Origin: Elusimicrobiota bacterium | Lineage (GTDB): Bacteria; Elusimicrobiota; Elusimicrobia; F11 | DNA: 41,064 nt | Direction: 5' to 3' | NCBI GenBank assembly: GCA_003140895.1 | Contig: PLLH01000088.1 | Span: 1 to 41,064, forward strand | Shown here: piece after piece, positions 1-8,491 of the stretch | Numbering within the stretch: the stretch's first letter is position 1 | How the letters are laid out: each line of letters starts with the position of its first letter | Made by a program: the position numbers and the translations under genes | The notes under the pieces: generated by a model | The model's input: the letters and a program-made list of their open reading frames with translations, nothing else | Databases searched by the model: none | What the model was told of the DNA's origin: nothing

Positions 1-377
1 CCGAAAATGATTTGTTCACAGGGTTCCATCCCGATCACTTTCCTGATGCACCAAGGAGAAACCCCGCCCAACAACACAGCGCCCCCGAAGATCCAAACCC
101 CAACGTTTAATAATTTCCGCTGGGGTTGATCAAAGAGCTCCCAAAGAAACACGAGAAATGAACAGGGAATAAGAATGCCGATCCAAGTAAGTCGTACGGC
201 CATTTCCGTTTGAACAATGAGCGCGAAGACCCAGGACAACGAATATAGCGCTGAAAATAGGCAGACGAGAGAGACGTCCCGATAAGTGCGGTTGGTTTTC
301 CGGAGGGGGTGAGTCCAAACAAGAAGAAGGATGTTCCAGACGGCGGCGAGAATATGAAGGGAGATTCTATAGGCCAT
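1..377 (-). CDS. 7TM-type sensor histidine kinase, N-terminal part only (cut by window edge)
   Basis: An open frame runs from an ATG at 377 off the left edge, encoding about 125 residues beginning MAYRISLHILAAVW. It is absent from the ORF track because it has no stop inside the window. The protein is hydrophobic, with about four predicted membrane spans. It aligns without gaps to the first 127 residues of the histidine kinase at 4324-5679, at roughly 60% identity by eye, sharing stretches such as DVSLVC, FSALYS, WNILLL and SPWCIR. By homology it should be a membrane sensor followed by a HisKA/HATPase core outside the window, but the kinase domain itself is not seen. It starts 48 nt after the stop of the upstream small exported protein, so it may share its transcript. 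The start is chosen because the paralogue aligns at the same residue; no clear Shine-Dalgarno is visible. Confidence 0.8.
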   Translation of the reverse strand, partial: MAYRISLHILAAVWNILLLVWTHPLRKTNRTYRDVSLVCLFSALYSLSWVFALIVQTEMAVRLTWIGILIPCSFLVFLWELFDQPQRKLLNVGVWIFGGAVLLGGVSPWCIRKVIGMEPCEQIIF

Positions 378-425
378 AAGCCATGGGGTTAATCATTCCA
401 AGAATTCTAAACGTTCAAATGAAAA

Positions 426-905
426 TTACGGCGCGACTTCTTCGACGAGCTCGGGTTTGAATTTGGGTATATCAGCACGATCCGTAAGAAATGACGGGTT
501 GACTTCTTTATTTATGAACTTTTTGTTCTCTATTGAAACAAGATCGGCGTAAAAATAAATAAAAGCAGCATCCGAATTTCCTTCGAGCTTAACTCGTTTG
601 ATCTTAAATACACTGCCGGCAGGAGCGATACCCTCGACTATCACCGAATAATAACTAAAGGGAAATTTTTCTTTCATCTGTTCTTTATTTGGCAATTGAC
701 CTACTCCATACTGATCGAGGAGAAGGTCCTTTGTCCCCTGATATCGATAAATCAACAGATCGTTTTTAGTTTTATATTCCTTACCAATCATCGCTGAATA
801 GCTCGGATGCTGGCTTAAATCTCGATCAATGGACCTAGCCATTCCACTCAACACCACTGGGCACAGCCCTATCAGTATCCCTGTGGCAAATTTCTTGAAT
901 TCCAT
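426..905 (-). CDS. Small exported protein of unknown function
   Basis: About 159 residues. I take ATG 905 as the start because GAGGAGG lies just upstream; the ORF-track start at 929 adds eight residues and has no such site. The N-terminus (MEFKKFATGILIGLCPVVLSG) looks like a signal peptide. A cysteine sits in the hydrophobic core, but the lipobox is not canonical, so a lipoprotein assignment is doubtful. The mature part is polar, lysine-rich and ends in an acidic tail. I recognise no family. Its start lies inside the end of the 730-aa hydrolase-like gene (34-nt overlap), so the two are probably translationally coupled and may work together. Confidence 0.7.
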   Translation of the reverse strand: MEFKKFATGILIGLCPVVLSGMARSIDRDLSQHPSYSAMIGKEYKTKNDLLIYRYQGTKDLLLDQYGVGQLPNKEQMKEKFPFSYYSVIVEGIAPAGSVFKIKRVKLEGNSDAAFIYFYADLVSIENKKFINKEVNPSFLTDRADIPKFKPELVEEVAP

Positions 906-3064
906 TCTTGCCTCCTCTGCTCCAGCCAACTTTTTATGACAGCTTCATATTTATCAAATCCGTGAGCATCAAGCCCCCATTTTGCTCCCACATTTTGGCT
1001 CTTCACATCATCTTTCGAGAGCCGGCCCCAATTCCCGGGCAATAGGAGGTTGATCAATAAATTCAAACGATTCCCAAAAGCAGGAACGGGGTCCCCTTCA
1101 TTCCACACGTTTGTCGCATCTGCCAACCCCTCTGTTTTAGCATCAATTATCCATTCGGGACCCACGCCGAGATAATGAATTTTTGACTTCTCTTCTTTTG
1201 TCAGGAGAGAGAGTGCCTGATGAAAAATAGCTGTTCCTTGGCTGTGTGCCACCACATACACCTCCCCTCTTTCATTTATAGCGATTCGAAGCGCTTTTGC
1301 TGTCTGAATGGCCGGCTTATCTATGCTGCCAAGAAGTTCATAGCCGATGGCTTGAAAAAGATCCCTCACCATACCATGTGTGTTATTTCTAATTAAGGTC
1401 GATTCACTAATTTGGAAATATTTTTCCATTCTCTCACTTCTATCTCTTGCCAAACTGTCGATGGTCGTCATCCCAGGCAATGCCATTAACGCCGGCCCAG
1501 TCTTATCAAAGCGAACCTTGTTTGGCGTATCAAATTGATCCCCGGACATAATTCCCTGCGCAAACCCTACTGACAATCGTGTCCCCATCCACACTTGCTT
1601 GACTCCCGGGAGATCAAGCGCCACCCCAATCACCTGGCTGGGAATTTTGATGGCGTTTCGAATGAATCCAAAAACAAAGCTTTCTTGATTCTTGGCGGCT
1701 GGAATGGCGTCCGTATTCTTATTGTCCTGGCCCGACGGTGCTATCGACAATTTTTGGTAGGCCGCTTTGAGATCCGACAACGACATAAACCCCGGATCAG
1801 AAAAGCCGGCGGCGAGGAGGAATTTTTCGGGGGCGGTATCTCGGAGAGAGGTGAGGCTTTGGCGCATGGCTTTCACATCCGCCCATTTCCCCGTCACCAT
1901 GTACCACACATTCTTCAGGGCGTTCCCGACGGAGAAACGACTCTTGGAGGATTCGGCATCGGGAGCGGACACCTCCACCTTGATTTCCAAATCTTCTTTC
2001 CCAAAGAGCGCGGAGATATCTTTGGCGTCGCCAAATTGTTTTATGGCGATATCGCCGTTTCCCGTCACTTTCAGCGGCAATTCCGCCATGTCGGTGCCAT
2101 TAAAGCGGAAACTGCTCCGTGGGCCTACGAAAACAGGGACGGGAAGGTGATCTTTCAGGAGCGCGAAGGCTTGATCGGGATTTGTCCCCTCTTTGGGGTT
2201 CCACGTCACATTAACGGTCGGCGCTCCGGGGCTTTTGATTTGGCATTGCACGGACTTCACATTATTTCTGTCATCCCGCGGCGCCGTGACGGTGAAAGTG
2301 AGGTTTATTTTACCATCGGTGATGGTTCCGCTGTAGCCCGTCAAGTGTCTTTTGAGGGCCGAATCATACTTCATGGAATCGACGGAAAGGTTGATCTTTG
2401 AGTCGATGGGCTTTCCACTCTCCTCACGCGACGAAACCCGCCACGTCTCATCAAACCCGCTCACCAGCTCTTTGGACGGCGCGGGCGGCACCGTCACATC
2501 GGCATTCTTGCGCTCTTCGTTCGCGAAAAAGGTCTCAAAGCTCTCGTAAGAGGGGTTCTTCTCTCCGGCTTGATGGGTTCTCTCAATCTGAACAGAAGCC
2601 CCCTTCGAATCCCGATAGGTTTGCTTGAAGTCCGTCGGGGTGACGGAGCCGGGGGTATAGGTCATCTTCGATAAATCCATCGACACAACATCCGGCGCCG
2701 GGTTGCCGTCAAACGTAAACTGGATTTTCGCGCTGTACGCGGTGGCGAGCTTTAAATCGCTGTTGAAAGAATAATTTTCTTTCTGATACGTCCAGACGGA
2801 ATTGCCGATATCCCGAACGTCAAACTTCGGCAGGCGAAGCGTGTTGAGATCGATATTAAAATCAGGGATTAAGTTGAGGTTGAGTGACCGCGGGTTGAAA
2901 TAACTGGATTGAAAGTTGGCATCAGGCCGGCGGACGGTATCAGGAAGCGAGGTGTTGATGTTGGTCGGGCTATACGGATTGTCGTAATCGAATGCCTCAA
3001 GTGGAGGCAACTGAACCAATAAAATAATGAGGGCCAGCGCGAATCGAATAATGTTCCGAATCAT
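872..3064 (-). CDS. Exported protein with C-terminal alpha/beta-hydrolase (lipase-like) domain
   Basis: 730 residues. Residues 1-24 form a signal peptide (basic MIRN, hydrophobic core, cleavage near LEA-FDYD). Residues about 25-450 are rich in beta-type sequence and resemble no family I know. The C-terminal region carries a nucleophile-elbow motif, VVAHSQGTA (Ser about 608), followed by Asp in NEGDPVP (about 658) and His in DAHGF (about 701). The order and spacing fit a Ser-Asp-His hydrolase triad of the lipase/PGAP1-like type. The substrate is unknown. The gene overlaps the small exported gene downstream by 34 nt. Its ATG has no good Shine-Dalgarno but lies 6 nt after a TACAAT box, suggesting leaderless expression. 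It is flanked by two copies of a sensor kinase gene, which suggests an accessory insertion. Confidence 0.7.
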   Translation of the reverse strand: MIRNIIRFALALIILLVQLPPLEAFDYDNPYSPTNINTSLPDTVRRPDANFQSSYFNPRSLNLNLIPDFNIDLNTLRLPKFDVRDIGNSVWTYQKENYSFNSDLKLATAYSAKIQFTFDGNPAPDVVSMDLSKMTYTPGSVTPTDFKQTYRDSKGASVQIERTHQAGEKNPSYESFETFFANEERKNADVTVPPAPSKELVSGFDETWRVSSREESGKPIDSKINLSVDSMKYDSALKRHLTGYSGTITDGKINLTFTVTAPRDDRNNVKSVQCQIKSPGAPTVNVTWNPKEGTNPDQAFALLKDHLPVPVFVGPRSSFRFNGTDMAELPLKVTGNGDIAIKQFGDAKDISALFGKEDLEIKVEVSAPDAESSKSRFSVGNALKNVWYMVTGKWADVKAMRQSLTSLRDTAPEKFLLAAGFSDPGFMSLSDLKAAYQKLSIAPSGQDNKNTDAIPAAKNQESFVFGFIRNAIKIPSQVIGVALDLPGVKQVWMGTRLSVGFAQGIMSGDQFDTPNKVRFDKTGPALMALPGMTTIDSLARDRSERMEKYFQISESTLIRNNTHGMVRDLFQAIGYELLGSIDKPAIQTAKALRIAINERGEVYVVAHSQGTAIFHQALSLLTKEEKSKIHYLGVGPEWIIDAKTEGLADATNVWNEGDPVPAFGNRLNLLINLLLPGNWGRLSKDDVKSQNVGAKWGLDAHGFDKYEAVIKSWLEQRRQEWNSRNLPQGY

Positions 3065-3070
3065 GCGTGA

Positions 3071-3114
3071 ATTGTACTTCCCTCACCCCCCGTTGGGAAT
3101 AGTACTTTAGGGCA
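3071..3114 (-). promoter_or_regulatory. Promoter with conserved upstream element (copy 1)
   Basis: Reading the minus strand, TTCCCA (-35, 3094-3099) and TACAAT (-10, 3071-3076) are separated by exactly 17 bp. The -35 lies at the end of a 21-bp element, TGCCCTAAAGTACTATTCCC plus A (3094-3114), that recurs at 9345-9365 with one mismatch and the same 17-bp spacing. The -10 ends 6 nt before the ATG at 3064, so transcription would start at or beside the start codon. The inner TACTAT could instead act as a -10, but no -35 matches that reading. Confidence 0.55.
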
Positions 3115-3155
3115 TTTTTTTGAGCTGATTTGGAGAGGTGTTTTCCCCTCCCTAG

Positions 3156-3184
3156 CCCTCCCCACTGTTGAAACGTGGGGAGGG
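3156..3184. repeat. Perfect 10-bp inverted repeat (stem-loop) between divergent genes
   Basis: CCCTCCCCAC, a 9-nt loop, then GTGGGGAGGG. It sits in the 205-bp space between the divergent genes at 3064 and 3270, inside a pyrimidine-rich tract that gives alternative pairings. There is no T-run after the stem on either strand, so it is not a canonical terminator. It could be a dispersed intergenic palindrome or an mRNA leader structure for the plus-strand gene. Confidence 0.5.
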
Positions 3185-3269
3185 GAAAAAGGCACTTGTG
3201 ATTTTCCTTCGAAGAAGTTAACTTAGTGTTCCCCTTCAAATCGATTCCCTCAAAAAACGAGGTACACCT

Positions 3270-4301
3270 ATGGCTAAACGACGCGTCTCACTTCTTATCG
3301 GGCTCACGGCTTTTCTTCTGACCCAGGGGGCGTTAAACGCCGCTCCGAACACCATCCGCTTCCAGGGACGGCTGACGGACAATCAAGGGAACCCCATTGT
3401 GGGACCCGACGTGAAAGTCCGCTTTGGTCTTTACTCCGTTCTCACCGGGGGTTCCGCCGCCTGGGAAACGGCGACGGATCAAACCGTCACAACCAACGAG
3501 GCCGGGCTCTTCTCAACCGATATCGGCCCGTTGTCATCGGCCCTGTTCGTCGACAACGCGGCTCTCTACCTCCAGGTGTCCGTCAATGACGGGACGAGCT
3601 TTAAAACGCTCTCCCCGCGCCAAAAATTGTCCACCGTCCCCTATTCGTTTTACGCGGAGACGGTTCCAAACCACAGCATCTCCCCACTTCAGCTCCAGGA
3701 CAAATCGTTGACGGAAACCCAAATCGCGGATCATGCCATTGGGACCAATACGGTCAATGCGTCCATATCAAACTATTTGATTCCCACCGGCATGGTAGCG
3801 ATGTTCATGAAAGCCTGCCCCGACGGATGGGCGGCCGTCCCGGAATTAAACAATCGGTTCCCCATGGGGGTGGCCGACGCGGCTAACATCAAAGCCGGCG
3901 GCTCCAGCGTCATCAGCGGACTCACAACGGTCTCGTCCGGAACTCACAGCCATATGGTGGACGCCCACGCCCATTCAATTCCCTCATCAGCCATTGAACA
4001 CAAACACTTGACTCCTGCTGTCGCCTACTCTGGGACAGGCAATCTCTATGGGAGCGCCAAGAATCCGTTTGGCCTGGGCGGGGATGCCTCAACGTATGAC
4101 GTTGGAACTCACGCCGGGGTATTCACCCCCCAGCCCAATTTGGTTTTTGAAAAGACAAGTGGCATAACGGATTACACCATCGGGAACACAGGGCCGGCTT
4201 CATCTAAAACAGATGTGGCGGATAACCACACTCACACGGTGGCCTCCGATGGAAGCTGGTCGCCGCCGTATTACGGGGTGATGTACTGCGCGAAGGAATA
4301 G
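3270..4301 (+). CDS. Exported protein with phage tail-collar-like C-terminal domain
   Basis: 343 residues with a signal peptide (1-24, cut after LNA). Residues 27-130 contain the FQGRLTDNQGNP-type domain that opens many exported surface proteins in candidate phyla. Residues about 170-343 look like a tail-collar/short-fibre receptor domain: IPTGMVAMFM...CPDGWA, NNRFPMG, and a terminal YYGVMYCAK. Four HxH motifs occur (H226/H228, H233/H235, H244/H246, H320/H322); in T4-type short tail fibres such motifs bind metal ions within an interlaced trimer. I infer a trimeric surface or extracellular protein, possibly adhesive. It stands alone on the plus strand among minus-strand genes and converges on the kinase gene with only 22 nt between, with no phage genes nearby. 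GAGGT precedes the ATG. Confidence 0.7.
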   Translation: MAKRRVSLLIGLTAFLLTQGALNAAPNTIRFQGRLTDNQGNPIVGPDVKVRFGLYSVLTGGSAAWETATDQTVTTNEAGLFSTDIGPLSSALFVDNAALYLQVSVNDGTSFKTLSPRQKLSTVPYSFYAETVPNHSISPLQLQDKSLTETQIADHAIGTNTVNASISNYLIPTGMVAMFMKACPDGWAAVPELNNRFPMGVADAANIKAGGSSVISGLTTVSSGTHSHMVDAHAHSIPSSAIEHKHLTPAVAYSGTGNLYGSAKNPFGLGGDASTYDVGTHAGVFTPQPNLVFEKTSGITDYTIGNTGPASSKTDVADNHTHTVASDGSWSPPYYGVMYCAKE

Positions 4302-4323
4302 CGGTTTTCGGAGACGAGGAGTT

Positions 4324-5679
4324 CTAGTTTTTCGGGAGCGTAAAAATAAACGTTGAGCCGTGGCCTTCGCCTTCTGACTTGACCCAAATTTCCCCACCGT
4401 GGGCTTCCACCCAGCCTTTAGCGATGGCGAGGCCGAGACCGGTCCCTTTGAAACCGCTGGTTTTTTGTTGGACATGGAAGAAACTGGAGAAGACGTGGGC
4501 CACGTGTTCCGACGCGATGCCGGCCCCGTCATCCCTCACAGAAACGATGACACCCTCCCCGCTCTGCTGAATCATCACGTCCACATCCCCGCCGGGAGCG
4601 AACTTAATGGCGTTGGAGAGAAGGTTCGCCATCACCTGTTGAATTTTCCCTTCGTCGCAGTGAGCTATCACAGGCTCACCGATAATTTTGATCGCTGTCT
4701 TTTGCTGGTCCGCCATGGGGCGCAGCAATTCAAGTGAGCGCGTCGTCAATTCGACGAGATCCACATCTTGTTTCTTCAGTTTCAGCACGGACTGCTGAAT
4801 GGCCGCCAAATCCAGAAGCTCATCCACAAACTCGCCCAGCCTGTCCGCGTTTTTCCGCACCATCTCCAGATAGTCCACCTTCTTCGTTTTGTTCTTTTCA
4901 TCGTCGGCGATTAAATCCGCGAAGATATCCACCGCGGACTGAATGGCGAAGAGCGGCGACTTAAACTCGTGTGTCACGTGATTAATGAACTCTTTCTTCA
5001 TGGCATCCAACTCCGATAACTGGCGGTTGCGGTCTTCCTGCTCCCGATACACATGCCACACCGCGAGCGTGGTCCAAATGACGGAGCTGTAGGACGACAT
5101 ATCCAAGTATTTATACTCTCCAAACAAAGGAAAGAGCGAGGCCGTCAAAAGACCGCAGACGCTGTACGAAAAACCCCCGATAATAAAAAAGGCATATCTT
5201 CGCTTTTGATCCCGTTTTTCTGAGAAAAAATACTTCAAAAATATCCAGAGGATCGCAATCAACAGGAGGCCGACACCGGCCCTCAAATAAGGTTCCAAGG
5301 GGCCGAATATGGATTTCACCTCCGGGGAAAACAGGATGATATGCCTAATACACCAGGGTGAAAACCCGCCCAGCATCAAAGCGACTCCGAAAATCCAAAT
5401 CCCCGCATTTAAAATTTTATTCTGAGGTTGGCCAGAGAACTCCAAAAGGAAGACAAGGAATGCGGTGGGAATTAGAGTCCCGACCCAGGAAAGACGTATG
5501 GCTGTTTCTGATTCAAAAATCAGCCCGAACACCCAACAAACTGAATAAAGCGCTGAGAAAAAACAAACGAGAGAGACGTCCTGATAAGAGCGATTGGATT
5601 TTCGGAGAGAGGTGGTCCAAATGAGAAGAAGGATGTTCCAGACGGCGGCGAGGATGTGCAGGGAAATTCTATACGCCAC
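4324..5679 (-). CDS. Membrane sensor histidine kinase (7TM-type N-terminus, HisKA, HATPase)
   Basis: About 451 residues. Residues 1-215 hold about seven hydrophobic spans. A HisKA dimerisation helix follows with phosphoacceptor His near 237 (NHVTHEFKSPL). The ATP-binding domain shows an N box (MANLLSNAIKFAP), G1 (DDGAGIA), F box (FSSFF) and G2 (GTGLGLAIAKG), so the catalytic core is intact. The track start is GTG 5685; I prefer GTG 5679 because the residues then match the start of the paralogue at 1-377. The gene overlaps the end of the upstream 7TM-GAF gene by 11 nt. It is the last gene of the regulator-FadL-7TM/GAF-kinase operon, so its likely partner is the response regulator at 8492-9175. 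The signal is unknown; a lipid or aromatic ligand taken up by the FadL porin is an inference. Confidence 0.9.
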   Translation of the reverse strand: MAYRISLHILAAVWNILLLIWTTSLRKSNRSYQDVSLVCFFSALYSVCWVFGLIFESETAIRLSWVGTLIPTAFLVFLLEFSGQPQNKILNAGIWIFGVALMLGGFSPWCIRHIILFSPEVKSIFGPLEPYLRAGVGLLLIAILWIFLKYFFSEKRDQKRRYAFFIIGGFSYSVCGLLTASLFPLFGEYKYLDMSSYSSVIWTTLAVWHVYREQEDRNRQLSELDAMKKEFINHVTHEFKSPLFAIQSAVDIFADLIADDEKNKTKKVDYLEMVRKNADRLGEFVDELLDLAAIQQSVLKLKKQDVDLVELTTRSLELLRPMADQQKTAIKIIGEPVIAHCDEGKIQQVMANLLSNAIKFAPGGDVDVMIQQSGEGVIVSVRDDGAGIASEHVAHVFSSFFHVQQKTSGFKGTGLGLAIAKGWVEAHGGEIWVKSEGEGHGSTFIFTLPKN

Positions 5680-7129
5680 GAGCACCCAATTCCAGCTTTC
5701 CGTCGGTCATCATGATTTTGGAAACGGCGCCGGCCACCTTCTCGGAAACGTGGGAAAGAAGCTTTCGGTCTTCGGCGGTAAAGGCGCCGTTGTTTTTCTT
5801 AGGGCCCAACACGATAAACCCCACCAGCTGTTCTTTGAGCATAAGAGGGGCCGCGACAGAGGCCCCCAGCCATCGCAGGGTCCGCCGAATTTTTAAAAAC
5901 GTCGTTCGCTCGCCGGGGAAAGCGCGGTTCCCCAAGGCGGCCAACTCGTCATCCAGCACGATCCCGAACCGGAACAGCCGCCGCTCCGATTCCAGGGTCT
6001 TCACCAGAAAATCGTCCCGGCCGATCGATTCGTTCAAACTCGTGAGGATCTGACTATCAAACAAACTGGCCGGAACGGGCTGGAATTTGGCCTGCGCCTG
6101 GTTCCAAAAAACAAACCCCGCGTGATCCACCCCCCACATGTTTTTAAACAGGTCGATCAACCCCGAGGCGACGGCTTCGATGTTGACCGACTTATCGATG
6201 GCCTGGTCAATCCCTGTGATCACGGATTCAAAATCCGGACTTTTGAATATAAACCGATCGACGAAGACGTTGATGCGTTTTCGGATGGGGTTAAAGAAAA
6301 AAACGGCGACGCACGCCGCCAGGATGGTGAGGATCCCCGAGTTGATGAACAGAAACCGGCTCACAACCCGATCGATTAAAAGAACCGCCGAGCTGAACAG
6401 GGACAAAATAATCAGAAACGTGACGCTGTAAGCCAGTCCCCAACGAACCACCAAATCCAGATCCAGAAGCCGGTAACGGACCACGGCAAAGGCCACCATG
6501 GCGACATAGACCGAAATGAGAAGCACCAACGCGGAAGGAACCGGAACCTGATAGAGCAAGAGAGCAAAGGCCCCCACCCCCAGATACGCGACGGAGCAGG
6601 AGAGGATCATGAATCGAATTTGACCGCGCCGGAGGCCTTCGGAGAAACGGCTGCCGCGGGCCAGCCAAAAAATCCCATAGAAAAAAGAGGCGCTCCATAA
6701 CACGAGTCCGGAGATAAAAAGCGGCTTGGGCGCGGGCCAAAACCCGAGCCCGGGGCGAAGCTCCACCCCCGCCGTCAGAAACGAATTCCAATCCAGGAAC
6801 AGAAGGACCGCGCTCAACACCACCACCGCGTAAAACTCGCTCCGCCGCTTCCTGAAAATATCCAGGAACGTGAAAACGAAATAGAGAAACAACACGCCCA
6901 GGAGGGTGACGGAGAAGAAAAGGAATTTGAGCCAGAGAGACGCCAGGACGGCGTTCGGCGCCAGCTGCCAGAGAAGGGTGACCAGGCAGGTGAGCGCGAT
7001 GCCGACGTTAAAAAGCGCGTAGCTGCGGTTTTGTTTGTTGTGAGAATGGGGATTGATGCGTAGGACGAGGCCCACCAAGGCCAGGCTGGAAATACAATTA
7101 ATCAACGATGCGACGGTTAGCAATTCCAT
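5669..7129 (-). CDS. Membrane sensor protein: 7TM-type region plus GAF domain, no kinase domain
   Basis: 486 residues. The N-terminal 290 residues contain many hydrophobic spans, including the short motif RYRLLDLDLVVRWGL typical of N-terminal membrane modules of histidine kinases. Residues about 300-475 look like a GAF domain (AIDKSVNIEAVASGLIDLF near its start, GFIVLGPKKN, FTAEDRKLLSHVSEKVAGAV near its end). The protein then stops: there is no HisKA or HATPase core, although the kinase gene follows at once with an 11-nt overlap. I infer that it is a sensor subunit that works with that kinase, either as a split-sensor complex or as a second input. The start ATG (MELLTVASLI) lies 44 nt after the FadL gene stop. 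Confidence 0.8.
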   Translation of the reverse strand: MELLTVASLINCISSLALVGLVLRINPHSHNKQNRSYALFNVGIALTCLVTLLWQLAPNAVLASLWLKFLFFSVTLLGVLFLYFVFTFLDIFRKRRSEFYAVVVLSAVLLFLDWNSFLTAGVELRPGLGFWPAPKPLFISGLVLWSASFFYGIFWLARGSRFSEGLRRGQIRFMILSCSVAYLGVGAFALLLYQVPVPSALVLLISVYVAMVAFAVVRYRLLDLDLVVRWGLAYSVTFLIILSLFSSAVLLIDRVVSRFLFINSGILTILAACVAVFFFNPIRKRINVFVDRFIFKSPDFESVITGIDQAIDKSVNIEAVASGLIDLFKNMWGVDHAGFVFWNQAQAKFQPVPASLFDSQILTSLNESIGRDDFLVKTLESERRLFRFGIVLDDELAALGNRAFPGERTTFLKIRRTLRWLGASVAAPLMLKEQLVGFIVLGPKKNNGAFTAEDRKLLSHVSEKVAGAVSKIMMTDGKLELGARGV

Positions 7130-7173
7130 TTCGTTACTTTATTTTAAGAACGAGGCTTCCGCAACCGGATAAA

Positions 7174-8478
7174 TCAGAAGAAATACCGGGCGCTGACGCT
7201 CACGATATGAACCTGTCCTTTGTAGGTTCCGCTGATGTCCCCCGCGGGGCCGGCGTTCGCCTGTCCGATCTTATTATTGATGGTGGTTCTCCGCATGAAG
7301 ATCGGATTATAAACGGCGTCCACCCCCCAATTCCCATTCCGGTAATTGGGCCCGACCGAAATCCCGAACCGGTCCATATCCGGGATGGACGGCGAAAACG
7401 TCTGCTCCGGATACACCGCCGGCTCATAACACAACCCGCCGTTCAAGGCCCAGCGCTCATTGAGTTTGTATTTCCCCGCCACCGACACGCTCCACCCGTC
7501 CTTCCAATCCAGTGGAACGGGCTTTCCGGCGATCGCTTGTTGAGTGGCCGTGGCGTCCGGCAACACGATGGTCAATTGTTTATTGGCCGCCCAATGGAAC
7601 CACGCCGCGTTGGCGAAAAAACTCCACTTCACGTTTGGATCAAACCGGTATCCGATTTGAACATTCGCCGGATAAAACAAATCAGTCCGGGCCTTCGTTT
7701 TAAAATTGGTTCCGCCGAAGCCGTTGGGGCCGGCGCTGGCTCCGGACAATCCCGTGAGCTCCACCTGCCCTTCGATTTTGGTTTTCACTTCGCTGTGAAA
7801 CGTCACCCCCACGTGATGTTTGGGAGTGGGGCTCACAAGAACCCCGGCGTGATAGCCCCATCCATCGCCGTCTCCGTCCATTTTGGAGTTACCGTCAGGA
7901 AGTCCTGCAGGGGAACCTCCGAGTCCAACGTTCACGGCATCAACCGATACTTTTTTCTGAAGCGTGGCTTTATACGTGGAAAAGTAATCAACGCCGGCGC
8001 CGACGGCGAAACGCTCGGACGGCCGGTAGGACACGGCGGGCGTCACGTCCATCATGCGTATGTCCGATGTGGTCGCCACGTAGCGAACGGAGCTGGTGTC
8101 ACCCCACGACGTCTGAAGGCCGTACGGACTCACCACGCCCAAACCGAAACCGATCTTCCCGCCCATAAATTGTTTTGTGAAATAACCGTTCGGAACCACC
8201 ACGTCGGTGGTGTCCATTTTGGCGGCGCTGGCTCCCTCGCGCTTCACCCGGTAATCAATCAGAGACACGCCAACGGAGGCGGATTGATTCCCGATGTCGC
8301 CCAACATCGCCGGCATGAGATACACGCTGCAGGCATCCCCTTTAACCAAAAGGGAGCCTGCCAAGCCCAAGTTTTCCGCTGATAGTATTTCCGTTCCAAG
8401 ACCGGCGCTCCCCAGTCCAAACGACGTTCCCCTCAATAAAGCGAAAGCCAACAACGAGACGATTAGATTCTTTTTCAC
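7174..8478 (-). CDS. FadL/TodX-family outer-membrane transport protein
   Basis: 434 residues. A signal peptide (1-21, MKKNLIVSLLAFALLRGTSFG) precedes a mature sequence with the family's early pattern: GSAGLGTE, a segment of small residues (ENLGLAGSLLVKGDACSVYLMPA) and repeated amphipathic strands such as GKIGFGLGVVSPYGLQTSWGD. The C-terminus (VSVSARYFF) ends in phenylalanine, as expected for the beta-barrel assembly signal. FadL-type channels carry long-chain fatty acids or other hydrophobic compounds across the outer membrane; the substrate here is unknown. It follows the response-regulator gene after 13 nt and precedes the sensor genes, so porin and signalling proteins are probably co-expressed. 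Confidence 0.87.
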   Translation of the reverse strand: MKKNLIVSLLAFALLRGTSFGLGSAGLGTEILSAENLGLAGSLLVKGDACSVYLMPAMLGDIGNQSASVGVSLIDYRVKREGASAAKMDTTDVVVPNGYFTKQFMGGKIGFGLGVVSPYGLQTSWGDTSSVRYVATTSDIRMMDVTPAVSYRPSERFAVGAGVDYFSTYKATLQKKVSVDAVNVGLGGSPAGLPDGNSKMDGDGDGWGYHAGVLVSPTPKHHVGVTFHSEVKTKIEGQVELTGLSGASAGPNGFGGTNFKTKARTDLFYPANVQIGYRFDPNVKWSFFANAAWFHWAANKQLTIVLPDATATQQAIAGKPVPLDWKDGWSVSVAGKYKLNERWALNGGLCYEPAVYPEQTFSPSIPDMDRFGISVGPNYRNGNWGVDAVYNPIFMRRTTINNKIGQANAGPAGDISGTYKGQVHIVSVSARYFF

Positions 8479-8491
8479 GCATCCCCCTCCC

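Noticed and set aside
1595-2401. 268-aa plus-strand ORF
   Set aside because: It lies antisense to the hydrolase-like gene, has no family motif or signal peptide, and its composition is that of a shadow frame.
3156-3184. Intrinsic terminator at the GC-rich palindrome
   Set aside because: No T-run follows the stem on either strand and the flanking genes diverge, so a terminator is not expected there.
2997-3239. 80-aa minus-strand ORF over the intergenic palindrome
   Set aside because: It contains the stem-loop and promoter region, overlaps the start of the 730-aa gene and has no ribosome site or family.
3270-4301. Prophage remnant
   Set aside because: The collar-like protein has a signal peptide, and no integrase, capsid, terminase, lysis gene or attachment repeats are nearby.
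7108-8382. 424-aa plus-strand ORF
   Set aside because: Shadow of the FadL gene on the opposite strand; rich in His, Arg and Gly without recognisable motifs.
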